Shown: positions 25,896 through 34,512, numbered from the stretch's first letter. The stretch: DNA of 42,302 nucleotides from Geitlerinema sp. S16 (GCA_011390275.1 JAABST010000029.1:1-42302); one strand, 5' to 3'. The notes: a model not told the origin generated them from the letters alone. Numbers and translations are program-made.

Positions 25896-25993
25896 TTAGT
25901 CGGGTTGGATGGCGATCGATTCATAGAATGTGAGACGATTGCCATCCAAACAAGTTAAAAATTAATGCTTGAAATCGAATAGGAATCAAACAG

Positions 25994-26137
25994 ATGTTTA
26001 ATCTCATTTGGACTGTTGTCGGCGTACTTATTATATTCTGGCTACTCGGATTTTCTCTTCAGATTGGTGGTGGATTGATTCACATACTGTTGGTTTTAGC
26101 ACTCATTGGTATTGTCTATAACTTGTTTTTCAAATGA
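25994..26137 (+). CDS. Small membrane protein, lmo0937/DUF5670-like
   Basis: A 47-residue protein begins MFNLIWTVVGVLIIFWLLGF and continues SLQIGGGLIHILLVLALIGI, with two membrane helices split by a Gly-Gly-Gly turn. This matches the small lmo0937-type membrane protein family, where the pattern LWLLG...GG.IHILLVIA is typical. No function is established, but members often occur beside CsbD and other stress genes. It lies about 100 bp after the second CsbD gene on the same strand. Confidence 0.8.
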   Translation: MFNLIWTVVGVLIIFWLLGFSLQIGGGLIHILLVLALIGIVYNLFFK

Positions 26138-26198
26138 TAACTCTGAGAAGGCACTTTTGGTGATTTTTCCCTGTTTGAAAAATAGAGATAGATCATCC

Positions 26199-26315
26199 TA
26201 TAGCAAAAAACGATTTGCTTAAGACTTATCAAAAAAATCTGAGAGCACTGAGCGGAGTCGATGTGCGGTTTTCAACTTAGACGAGAGTGTTCTAATTTAA
26301 TCGGCTTCTGCTATA
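26199..26315. mobile_element. MITE family B, copy 2 (117 bp, inverted)
   Basis: This is a near-identical inverted copy of 14154-14270, of exactly the same length. It ends TATAGCA...TGCTATA and has the core GAGCGGAGTC... on the opposite strand (TGAGAGCACTGAGCGGAGTC). It lies between the DUF5670-like gene and the YggT-like gene. Confidence 0.9.
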
Positions 26316-26362
26316 TCTTGCTCTGTGTCTACATTAAAATATTAATTACCGGGTCTTAGAGA

Positions 26363-26779
26363 ATGCGTGATAATCCGAAGGAAGGAGACAATATTAGTAG
26401 ACGGGAAGACCTTCGTCATGATGAAGAATCTTACCGTCTTCACCAAGACAAAAAACGTCTGAATTTAGCTAGACGAACCACCACATTAAACTGGATTATT
26501 CAGAGTATTTATTGGTTCGTTGGGATTTTAGAATTGCTATTAGGCTTTAAGTTTTTGCTGCGTTTATTTGGTGCTAATACAGAGAATCAATTTTCTCGAT
26601 TGATTTATAACCTATGTGTACCACTCGTTTCGCCGTTTTCTACCTTGTTTGTTAGCCCAACTTCGTCGGGTGGAGGTAGTATTCTTGATCTTAATATTCT
26701 GGTTGCAATGCTTGTTTATGCTCTCTTGGGCTATCTTCTTGTTTCGCTGGTCACGTTCATGTTTCGGCATGAACTATAG
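26363..26779 (+). CDS. YggT family-like membrane protein
   Basis: This is a 138-residue protein. A charged N-terminal 40 residues (MRDNPKEGDNISRREDLRHD) is followed by a first membrane helix IYWFVGILELLLGFKFLLRL. Then come the conserved connection FGANTENQFSRLIYNL and PLVSPFSTLFV, and a second helix LVAMLVYALLGYLLVSLVTF. The two-helix layout with FGAN and PLVxPF motifs matches the YggT/YCF19-like family. The long charged leader is an addition. The gene is AT-rich like the CsbD genes before it. Its role is unknown; some relatives are involved in membrane or thylakoid organisation. Confidence 0.75.
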   Translation: MRDNPKEGDNISRREDLRHDEESYRLHQDKKRLNLARRTTTLNWIIQSIYWFVGILELLLGFKFLLRLFGANTENQFSRLIYNLCVPLVSPFSTLFVSPTSSGGGSILDLNILVAMLVYALLGYLLVSLVTFMFRHEL

Positions 26780-26881
26780 ATTGGGGTCGATGGCGAGCAG
26801 GGCTTGGGCGATCGCGTTATTAATGGCATAAAACATAAATGTCTGGAATGGCTGTGCTACCGATAGGGAATTTGCGCTGAC

Positions 26882-27019
26882 ATAGCAAAAACTGATCGTA
26901 TTAGGATGCTCTTGTTTAAGCTGAAAACGGCACTATGTGCTTCACAAAGGCTATGGCAACGACTCCGTTCAGCGCTCTCAGTTTTTTTATGCGACCTAAC
27001 CAAATCGTTTTTTGCTATA
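26882..27019. mobile_element. MITE family B, copy 3 (long form, 138 bp)
   Basis: The ends ATAGCAAAAACTGAT and ATCGTTTTTTGCTATA match family B. The inside keeps a segment of about 21 bp (TGTGCTTCACAAAGGCTATG) that copies 1 and 2 lack and that is found in family A. This looks like the ancestral or full form. The 26780-27360 gap otherwise has no gene. Confidence 0.85.
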
Positions 27020-27021
27020 CA

Positions 27022-27075
27022 GTCAGGACTGACGCAAAATTGGGTGAGAAGCCCGACTTCTGCGTCAGTCCTGAC
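27022..27075. repeat. 54-bp palindromic repeat next to MITE B
   Basis: GTCAGGACTGACGCA and TGCGTCAGTCCTGAC are perfect inverted ends around a short middle with GAAGCCCGACTTC. A partial relative is at 16949-16979. It starts two bases after a family B element ends, which suggests nested or targeted insertion. Confidence 0.7.
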
Positions 27076-27360
27076 CGTACTGCGTGGTAAGTCATTTGGG
27101 CTTAGTCCTAACGAAATAATTTGCGTGACACGACTATCCGGCCATACTTGGGCGTGACTGTGTCACGGAACATCCCCCTCGAACAAACGTCGCAGGGTGT
27201 ACGCCAAATCAGTCAAGGATAGATTCGAGATTCGATCAGTTATAGGATCGCCTAATCTGTAGCGATGATGGTATGTGGCTAGAGTCTGGCTTTGCTCAGA
27301 ATCTTGCCCGCACTCCGCTCGAAATCTTGCCCGCAACCCTGAACTTTCACACGCTTCCCG

Positions 27361-28677
27361 ATGGAAAATTTTGCACCGCTGACCGGCCTTGTTACCGTCA
27401 CCATGGTCATTGACGGAAACCCGCTCACGATCGAAGTGGACGGCATCAACGCCGCCAATACGGGCGGTAACTTCGCCGATTTGGTCGAAATTGGCTTTTA
27501 TGACGGCATTCAGTTTCATCGTGTTGTCGAGGATTTTGTGATCCAGGCGGGCGACCCGACCCGCCTCAGCGAGGGAACTGCTGCCAAACCCGAAATCCCC
27601 TACACGATCCCGCTGGAAATCCGCGAATCGAGTAGCGGTCAGTATGCCTTTGGCTTCACCTTTGCCCAGGCCGGAATTCCCACCGCCGTACCCACCCTGC
27701 AAAACCTGCGCGGCACGATCGCCATGGCTCGCAGCGGTAACGCCAGCCAACCGTCACTCGACACGCCCAACACCGCCTCGACCCAGTTTTATATCAACCT
27801 CAGCGATCGCAATACCTTCCTCGATGGCAATTACGCCGTGTTTGGCAAGGTGACGAGCAATCTAGCGGCGATCGATACCGTAACCCTCGGCTCGGAAATT
27901 ACCGGCGCACGGGTGACCGATGGCATCGTCCCCAGTCGGACATCGGGTTTCATGGACACGGGTTTACTTAACCAGTTCGCTAACCGCATCGGGCAAGCGA
28001 CCCTGATTATCAGCGCTCAGTTATTCGACGATGCCGCGAACACGATCGCCCTCACCTCCGCTCTCAGCGCCGCCAATCCCACCGGCTTTTTAACCTTTGG
28101 GGGGAATGATCTGGTGACCGGGTCGGAGATTGGTGATGTGGTGTATGCCGGTCAGGGAGCGGACGCGGTGACGGGTGGATCGGGCAATGATTTACTGCGA
28201 GGCGGGCGAGATAATGACGTGCTGTCTGGCGGTGCGGATGATGATATTTTGCACGGCAATCTGGGCGAAGACACGGTCAATGGCGGCAGCGGCAATGACT
28301 TTATGCGCGGCGGTCAGGGCAATGATGTGATTAACGGCGGTACGGGGCGTGATTTTCTCGTCGGCGATCGCGGTCGTGACACCCTTACCGGCGGCGCGGA
28401 TGCCGATACCTTCATTCTGCGTCTAGCCACCGATCTCAGTACCGATGCGAATGCTGTCGATACGATCACCGATTTTTCCTTGGCGGAGGGCGATCGTCTC
28501 GTAATCGTCGGCGAACTCAATGCCTCTAGTGTGGGCTTTGTCGCCTCTGGAGCCGATGCCCTGATCCAAATCACTGGCAGCGGCTTTATTGGTCGGGTCA
28601 CCAACGGTGCGGCAATCAATCTGGCCAATTCGTTTACGGTGGTATCCGACAGCGATCTTGGCGTGAGCTTTGGTTAA
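27361..28677 (+). CDS. Cyclophilin-type peptidyl-prolyl isomerase fused to RTX calcium-binding repeats
   Basis: The 438-residue protein has an N-terminal cyclophilin domain (about 1-200). The core is recognisable: NFADLVEIGFYDGIQFHRVV, then DFVIQAGDP, GTIAMARS, STQFYINLSDR and LDGNYAVFGKV. After a linker, residues about 245-345 are RTX repeats of the GGxGxDxxx type (GGSGNDLLRGGRDNDVLSGG and similar, five to six units). The last 85 residues form a capping region (DADTFILRLATDLS). RTX proteins bind calcium and are usually exported by a type I system using a C-terminal signal, and no N-terminal signal peptide is seen. It probably folds or acts outside the cell. The ATG at 27361 has no clear ribosome site. 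Confidence 0.85.
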   Translation: MENFAPLTGLVTVTMVIDGNPLTIEVDGINAANTGGNFADLVEIGFYDGIQFHRVVEDFVIQAGDPTRLSEGTAAKPEIPYTIPLEIRESSSGQYAFGFTFAQAGIPTAVPTLQNLRGTIAMARSGNASQPSLDTPNTASTQFYINLSDRNTFLDGNYAVFGKVTSNLAAIDTVTLGSEITGARVTDGIVPSRTSGFMDTGLLNQFANRIGQATLIISAQLFDDAANTIALTSALSAANPTGFLTFGGNDLVTGSEIGDVVYAGQGADAVTGGSGNDLLRGGRDNDVLSGGADDDILHGNLGEDTVNGGSGNDFMRGGQGNDVINGGTGRDFLVGDRGRDTLTGGADADTFILRLATDLSTDANAVDTITDFSLAEGDRLVIVGELNASSVGFVASGADALIQITGSGFIGRVTNGAAINLANSFTVVSDSDLGVSFG

Positions 28678-28795
28678 AGCGCCTAGTAGGTTTTTGACTC
28701 AACGTCCCGTGACCTCGCCCTAGCAAAGCGGTATGCTAGCGAGTCCAATTTCAACCTCGAACGGCGAAATCGTGCAACCTGATTGCCACTCCCCC

Positions 28796-29953
28796 ATGTC
28801 CGCTCCCCAACCCCCAACGCATCGACCGACGCCCCGACGCCTGCGCCACATTTTGCTCTACGGCGCAGGCGGGTCGATCGCGTTACACCTCGGCGTTTTC
28901 GCCACCAGTCCGCTCTGGTGGCACGCCACGAATCTTTCCCACGTCTCCGAACCCGTCGAACTGCTGATGCTAGACGGGAACACGATCGCCACCGCCGAAT
29001 CGATCGCCGAAACCAACACGAGCGAAACGGTCAGCGACGAGACCTTGATCGATGCTCCCTCCGAGATCGTCTCCCCGCCTTCATTGGCCGCGATCACCAC
29101 CGCACCCGATCGCCCAATCACCAACCCACAGGCCGATCCCAAGAACCCCCAAGCTCAAGACTGCGAGTCCAACGCCACCGAGAACACCGCAGATCCCGAA
29201 AATCCCAATCACCCCGAAAAAAATAAGTCTAAGGACACACGGGGGGTAAACAGCGAGCCGGGAGACACTGGACAGTCCGGCGAGACTGGCGATCTGACAG
29301 GGACAGGCGATGGTGAAGTTGGTGGTCGCGGGTTCGTTGTGGGGTCGCGTCGCGGGAATGGTCGTGGTTCGGGAACGGGAACCGGTCGTGGTTCGGGAAC
29401 GGGAAACGGCGATCGTTCACCCGGTGGTCATGGTACAGCCTCAGGGCAATCCTCCAGCGGTGAAACGACGGGTGTATCCTCCGGTGGTACATCCTGTACC
29501 GGCGGTTGCCAAGGTCGCTACCAAGGCTCACAAACTGAAGCTGTTGAACGCGATCCGCTGATTCGCGCCTATCGCAATGCGAACGGCGAACTGGAATTTG
29601 AATTAATACGATCGAGCGGTAGCGCCGAGGCCGATCGCGCTGCCCTCGCCACCGCCCAACAAGCAAGCTACACCAGCGATCGGGCTGAATTCACGATCCG
29701 CGCCCGTATCGCGGATGAAGGCTCTAATACCACCGAGACGGCTCGCGATCCCGTTCCGCCCCAGCCCACGACAGCACCACCGGCAGCCGCTCCGATCAGT
29801 CCTCCCGAGCCGATCTACGAGGAACCGGCCTATGAGGAACCGGCCTATGAGGAACCGGTTTATGAAGAATCAGCCGATCCAGTCGAGGAAGAACCGGCCT
29901 CTGAAGAACCTAGCGATGTAGAGCCGATTATTGAAGCTGATGACGATTCATAA
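28796..29953 (+). CDS. TonB-like energy-transducer protein with extra acidic tail
   Basis: From the ATG at 28796 the protein has 385 residues; an upstream ATG at 28733 is in frame. A basic N-terminus leads to one membrane helix (HILLYGAGGSIALHLGVFAT). A long linker follows, first acidic and Pro-rich, then Gly/Ser/Thr-rich with repeated GRGSGTGT units. The C-terminal domain (about 245-305) holds RNANGELEFELIRSSGSAEA, the SSG...LDxAAL-type pattern of TonB C-terminal domains, but it is short and diverged. After it comes an unusual tail with repeats EEPAYEEPAYEEP. It lies just upstream of the riboswitch-controlled receptor, so it is likely the transducer for cobalamin uptake, but it is not itself under the riboswitch. 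Confidence 0.65.
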   Translation: MSAPQPPTHRPTPRRLRHILLYGAGGSIALHLGVFATSPLWWHATNLSHVSEPVELLMLDGNTIATAESIAETNTSETVSDETLIDAPSEIVSPPSLAAITTAPDRPITNPQADPKNPQAQDCESNATENTADPENPNHPEKNKSKDTRGVNSEPGDTGQSGETGDLTGTGDGEVGGRGFVVGSRRGNGRGSGTGTGRGSGTGNGDRSPGGHGTASGQSSSGETTGVSSGGTSCTGGCQGRYQGSQTEAVERDPLIRAYRNANGELEFELIRSSGSAEADRAALATAQQASYTSDRAEFTIRARIADEGSNTTETARDPVPPQPTTAPPAAAPISPPEPIYEEPAYEEPAYEEPVYEESADPVEEEPASEEPSDVEPIIEADDDS

Positions 29954-30061
29954 ACCAGATTTCAAAATAGTCTGATTTATCCGAACATATCGACTTTGAT
30001 TTTGAGATTAAATCATTAAACTGCTCGTAACGCGCAACTTGCGTGCTACGCTTGCTTAGCT

Positions 30062-30223
30062 CGGTTCTGATGGAGAACAGCCATCAGAGGAAACGGGGAA
30101 AGTTCGGTGTAAGTCCGACGCTGTCCCGCAACTGTGAACAAGATTTTGCCTAGTTTTCGACGTGAATCAACGTGGTAAAAACTGGCAATAACGCAAAATC
30201 TTGCAGTCAGAATGCCCGCCGAT
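30062..30223 (+). promoter_or_regulatory. Cobalamin riboswitch
   Basis: The conserved core is plain: GAGGAAACGGGGAAAG, then CGGTGTAAGTCCGACGCTGT and CCCGCAACTGTGAA at 30122-30137. The B12 box follows as GCAGTCAGAATGCCCGCC at 30203-30220. This aptamer class binds adenosyl- or other cobalamins and turns down uptake or synthesis genes when B12 is plentiful. It precedes the TonB-dependent receptor. An ATG inside the B12 box (30212) is in frame with that gene but is very unlikely to be its start. Confidence 0.92.
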
Positions 30224-30262
30224 CGCTACAAATCAATTCAAGTCACATCTGCGAGGTTACGG

Positions 30263-32572
30263 ATGCTGTTTGCTCAAAATTCTCGTCACGCTTGGGCGTG
30301 GCGGTTATGTTTACGCTCGTCTATTATTTGTAGTGCAATGTTTTTCGGACTCGTGCTAGCTGCACGGTTTCCAGCGGTAGCAGAAACTGCGATCGAAACG
30401 CAGTCCCGCGCTGAAGATGACGCCGAAATTGTCGAAATTAGTCCTGCGAATTCCGTTCAAAGTCGAGAATTGGACGCGATCAAAGCGCCAATCGAGCCGC
30501 CAATCGAAGCGCCAGAACTCGCTGAGAATATCTCAGGATTATCAGAATTAAGCGAGCCGCTAGACATATCAGAGGAATCGATCAAACCAGAGGCGATCGA
30601 GTTACGCGAAGCCGACGAGTCGGAAGAATCCGATGATAATAATTCCGATACTGAGATCAGCCCAGCGATCGACGATGAAGCCGATGTCGAAATCCTGATC
30701 GATCGCATCCTCGATCAGCCCGTTTTCGCACCCTTTCGCCAAGACCGCCCCCTGCGCGATTCCTCGCGTCCCATCTACGTCGTCCCCCGCGAACAAATCG
30801 AGGTACAGGGCGCAACCACCGTCCAGGAAGCCCTGCGCTATCTTCCCGGTGTTCTCAGCGAAGGCACAACCGGCGGTCAGCTAGGCGCACAAAGTTCGCA
30901 ATTTATTCGCGGCGGCGACAGCACGCAAACCCTGATTTTGCTCGATGGCCGCCCGATTAATGATCTCGGATTTGCCGGTGGGTTTGATATCGCGGAATTC
31001 ACCATAGATTTTGTCGAGCGCATCGAAGTATTCCCTGGCGGTAGCTCGGCGCTGTATGGCTCCAGCGGCGTGGGCGGCACGATTAACATCGTCACCCAAG
31101 AGCCGACCGACGAGCCGGAATTCTCCGCCCGTGCTGGGTTTGGAAGCTTTGGCTATAACCAGCAGGTGATTCGCGCTCGTGGATCGGCGGGCGATATCGG
31201 CTGGGTGTTCGGCTACAACCGCACCTACGCTGAAAACGATTTTCCCTTCGAGCTGGAAACGATCGACTACGACGGCACGCGCGACAATGCCGACGCGAAC
31301 TATAACAACCTCAACCTCAAGCTGACGGCGGACATCAACGATCGCAACCGTCTCACCTTCAGCGGTCTATATCTTTCCCGCGATATCGGTGTTCCCGGCG
31401 GTGTCCCGACCGGCGAAGGCAGCCTCGGGCAGTTTAATAGTTTGAGTGACGACACCCGGCAGTATAGCGAAGATTTACTGTTTGATTTGCGCTGGGATTC
31501 ACAGTTAAGCGAAGACGATCGATCGCTGTTAACGGCGCGAGTTTTCACCGATTTTCTGAGCTATACCTATCGCGATCCGAGCTTTAGTCGGGATGAGGTC
31601 GATCGCAATGCGATCGGGTTTCAGGTGCAACACAGTTTGAAACTAGCCGACACTCAACGCCTTACCTATGGTCTCGATTTCCGTACCATTGATTCAACGA
31701 ATAACACCTATAGCTTTTTCGATGACAGTTCGACCGAAAACTATGACGGTAATATCAATCAAGGCGCACTTTTCGCCCTCTACAACATCGATATTACCGA
31801 CGATTTAAGTGCGAATGTGGGACTACGCCAGGAGTTTAACAGTCTCGAAAATGGCTCGTTTACGTCTCCGAGTGCTGGCATTCTTTGGAAAGTGTCTGAC
31901 AGTACAACCTTGCGTGCCAATTATGCTCGCAGTTTTAACGCACCGCTCGTTTCCGCTTTGGAAGGATTAGCCGCATTTAACATCGCCGGAAATCCTGATC
32001 TAAATCCAGAGCGTGGTAATAGCTTTGATATTGGACTCGATCAAAAAATTGGTGATTTTGGCTTATTTCGTCTGACGTTTTTTTTGAACCATATTTCGGA
32101 AACGATCGCCTTTGAATTTGGCTCGCCTAGCACCTTTGTGAATATTGGCGAAACCGAGACGATCGGTATTGAAGCTGGACTTGATGTTGAGCTAACGAAA
32201 CACCTATTTGCCTTTACCAATGTCACGCTGAACAATACAGAAATTCTTAGCGATAGTAATTCCTCCAATGAGGGCAATGATCTAAGTTTTCGGGATGCCA
32301 ATAGCGTGAATTTTGGCTTGGCCTACGCGCGTCCCGACGGTCTTTACGCTGGGATTTTATTGCATTATATCGGCGAGTTTTTTGTCGATAATGCCAATAC
32401 CGAAACCCTGGGGGATTACGTCACCGTTGACCTAAAAACGCAAATCCCGATCGGGGAAAACGTTGTCCTCAACGCCAGCTTGAATAACCTCTTTGATGAA
32501 AACTTCGAGGTCTATCCCGGCTATCCCGGTCTCAGCCGCAATGCCCGCGCAAGCGTTCGTTGGACGTTTTAG
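30263..32572 (+). CDS. TonB-dependent outer-membrane receptor, probable cobalamin receptor (BtuB-like)
   Basis: The start at 30263 is chosen because GAGG lies six bases upstream and it lies past the riboswitch B12 box. This gives 769 residues. A signal peptide (RLCLRSSIICSAMFFGLVLA) is followed by an acidic extension of about 110 residues. The plug domain (about 155-275) reads REQIEVQGATTVQEALRYLP, then QFIRGGDSTQTLILLDGRPI and ALYGSSGVGGTINIVT. The long beta-barrel ends VRWTF with a terminal Phe. Riboswitch control and the B12-type neighbour gene make cobalamin the likely substrate. A substrate-binding lipoprotein gene follows after 49 bp. The acidic leader is a less common feature. Confidence 0.88.
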   Translation: MLFAQNSRHAWAWRLCLRSSIICSAMFFGLVLAARFPAVAETAIETQSRAEDDAEIVEISPANSVQSRELDAIKAPIEPPIEAPELAENISGLSELSEPLDISEESIKPEAIELREADESEESDDNNSDTEISPAIDDEADVEILIDRILDQPVFAPFRQDRPLRDSSRPIYVVPREQIEVQGATTVQEALRYLPGVLSEGTTGGQLGAQSSQFIRGGDSTQTLILLDGRPINDLGFAGGFDIAEFTIDFVERIEVFPGGSSALYGSSGVGGTINIVTQEPTDEPEFSARAGFGSFGYNQQVIRARGSAGDIGWVFGYNRTYAENDFPFELETIDYDGTRDNADANYNNLNLKLTADINDRNRLTFSGLYLSRDIGVPGGVPTGEGSLGQFNSLSDDTRQYSEDLLFDLRWDSQLSEDDRSLLTARVFTDFLSYTYRDPSFSRDEVDRNAIGFQVQHSLKLADTQRLTYGLDFRTIDSTNNTYSFFDDSSTENYDGNINQGALFALYNIDITDDLSANVGLRQEFNSLENGSFTSPSAGILWKVSDSTTLRANYARSFNAPLVSALEGLAAFNIAGNPDLNPERGNSFDIGLDQKIGDFGLFRLTFFLNHISETIAFEFGSPSTFVNIGETETIGIEAGLDVELTKHLFAFTNVTLNNTEILSDSNSSNEGNDLSFRDANSVNFGLAYARPDGLYAGILLHYIGEFFVDNANTETLGDYVTVDLKTQIPIGENVVLNASLNNLFDENFEVYPGYPGLSRNARASVRWTF

Positions 32573-32621
32573 AGCCTGTCGTCAGGCAATCAAGTAATCG
32601 CGAAACCCTGGTGATTCATCT

Positions 32622-33845
32622 GTGAAATACGTTCGCTTGATCCAGCTCACGCCGCTTTTACTGGTGTCATTCCTCACCTCGATCGCCCTCACCGGTTGCG
32701 GGCGATCGAACACCGTGCAGGCCGATCGTCCTGCCGTGATCGATACCACCGACGAGTGTATCGCCAGCTACGACCCCAGCGTTGACTATTTCCCCGACAA
32801 AGCCGAAATCGATGACGCCACCGGTTTCAGCGTCGAATACCACCGCCACTACAAAACCGTCACCGTTCGCGAACCCTGGCAGGACGCCGATCACAGCTTC
32901 ACCTATACCCTTGTCCAGTGCGGCACACCGATCCCGGCTGACGTTGATCCCGCCACCGTGATCACCGTCCCCGTCCGCTCGATCGTTGCCCTCTCCACCA
33001 CCCACCTGCCCCACCTCGATCGTCTCGGTGTAGTCGATCGCCTTGTGGGTACGGGCAGCGCTGACCACATCAGCACCCCCAGTGTCCGCGATCGCCTTAC
33101 ATCCGGCGACGCGATCGAAGTCACCCGCAATCTGTCCACTAACATCGAAGCCATCATCAGCCTCGCTCCGGATCTCGTCATGACCCACAGCATCGGCGAC
33201 CCCAGCAGCGATGTATACCCGAAGCTGACCGAGGCGGGGTTAAACGTGGTGTTAAACGCGGAATATGTGGAGCGATCGCCGTTGGGTCGGGCGGAGTGGC
33301 TGAAGTTTACGGCGCTGTTTTTTAACCGCGAGGCGGAGGCGAATGTACTGTTTGCGGCGATCGAGCGGGAGTATTTAGCGGTGGCAACGTTAGCCAAATC
33401 GGTGGCGGTGCGTCCAACGGTGCTGCTCGGGTTTAGCTATCAGGGGACGTGGTACGTGCCGGGTGGTCAGAGCTATGGGGCGCAGTTGTTGGCGGATGCG
33501 GGGGCGAATTATCTTTGGAGCGATTCGACGGCATCAGTGACGTTGCCGCTGGATTTTGAGGCGGTGTACGAAGTGGCGGCGGCGGCGGATGTTTGGCTGA
33601 ATATGGCTCCAGAGTGGCAGACGCGGGCGGCAGCGATCGCCGATGATCCGCGTTACGGTCAGTTTCAGGCGTGGCAGCGCGATCGGATGTATAACAACAC
33701 GGCCAAGACGAACGTAACGGGCGGTAATGACTATTGGGAAACGGGATTGCTCGAACCACAGGTAATTTTGGCGGATCTGGTGCAGATTTTTCACCCGGAG
33801 TTATTCCCCGATCGGCAGCTTGTGTACTACCAAAAATTGCAGTAG
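32622..33845 (+). CDS. Periplasmic substrate-binding lipoprotein (BtuF/FhuD-like)
   Basis: The 407-residue protein starts with GTG at 32622. It has a lipoprotein signal ending in the lipobox LTGC near residue 26, so it is membrane-anchored. The rest is a class III substrate-binding protein: VRSIVALSTTHLPHLDRLGV, EAIISLAPDLVMTHSI, YGAQLLADAGANY and DVWLNMAPEW. Such proteins bind cobalamin, heme or iron-siderophores and deliver them to an ABC transporter. It is 49 bp behind the riboswitch-controlled receptor with a small hairpin between, so it is probably in the same operon and B12 is the likeliest ligand. No BtuC/BtuD genes are in this window. Confidence 0.82.
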   Translation: MKYVRLIQLTPLLLVSFLTSIALTGCGRSNTVQADRPAVIDTTDECIASYDPSVDYFPDKAEIDDATGFSVEYHRHYKTVTVREPWQDADHSFTYTLVQCGTPIPADVDPATVITVPVRSIVALSTTHLPHLDRLGVVDRLVGTGSADHISTPSVRDRLTSGDAIEVTRNLSTNIEAIISLAPDLVMTHSIGDPSSDVYPKLTEAGLNVVLNAEYVERSPLGRAEWLKFTALFFNREAEANVLFAAIEREYLAVATLAKSVAVRPTVLLGFSYQGTWYVPGGQSYGAQLLADAGANYLWSDSTASVTLPLDFEAVYEVAAAADVWLNMAPEWQTRAAAIADDPRYGQFQAWQRDRMYNNTAKTNVTGGNDYWETGLLEPQVILADLVQIFHPELFPDRQLVYYQKLQ

Positions 33846-33862
33846 ATCTCCATAAAAATCCA

Positions 33863-33912
33863 TAAAAAAGACTCGATGGCTATCTCGCAAGCTCGATCGA
33901 GTCTTTTTTATT
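33863..33912 (+). terminator. Strong rho-independent terminator after the uptake operon
   Basis: AAAAAAGACTCGAT pairs with ATCGAGTCTTTTTT around an 18-base loop and is followed by ATTTTT. It lies directly after the lipoprotein stop and closes the receptor-lipoprotein operon. Confidence 0.85.
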
Positions 33913-34512
33913 TTTCAGGCTTGAAAAGGGTGAATAACAGGTGTCGAGTACTGACAAGAAACAACAATACTCGAAAAACATGACCTAAACAATCCAGCAA
34001 GTAACGAAAACAAAACAGAAACGTCTAATCGTATAGCTTAATAAGCTTCTCTTATTTTTCAATAACGAGCTGGAGATAAACAGATACGGAACGTATTGTT
34101 AGTGCTCCCAAAGCAATCAAATCAGAAGATATAAGTCGTCGATTTAGACGTTACTGTTTCTAGCAAAAGCCTTTGTCGCAAAGATTGAAACCTCCCAAAT
34201 AACAGGGGTTACGAAAAGTTCCGTGTTGATCAGTGTTCAAATTGACCAGTGTTCAAAATCTCCCTAACGATAGGGCGCGGGCTCGTTGTCTCTTAACGAC
34301 GTAGCCTAGAACTTACTGCCGAGCGTTCAACACTCAGGATTTTCTCTGGTAGTTTTAGATAGATTGGAGCTGAACGGATGACGGTTTGACCGAAATTCAG
34401 AGTAATACGTTCAGTTTTCCCGAGGAATCAAATGAGAAAATATAAGTGATTGGAACGGATGTCAGGACTACGTGTTACGACAGCTTTTGTAGTGATCAGC
34501 GTGTGAACCTCC
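33913..34512. other. AT-rich gene-poor stretch
   Basis: About 600 bp without a convincing gene or HIP1 site. Two notable pieces are present. One is a 36-base segment at 34156-34191 that begins GTTTC and ends GATTGAAAC, like a CRISPR repeat, but it occurs once. The other is a tandem pair of 16-bp units, TTGATCAGTGTTCAAA and TTGACCAGTGTTCAAA, at 34226-34257. Confidence 0.5.

Noticed and set aside
26906..27157. An 83-codon plus-strand frame
   Set aside because: It lies almost wholly inside MITE family B copy 3 and the adjacent 54-bp palindrome, so it is element sequence rather than a gene.
34156..34191. Calling a CRISPR array here
   Set aside because: Only one repeat-like unit exists, with no spacers and no cas genes, so it is reported as an observation only.
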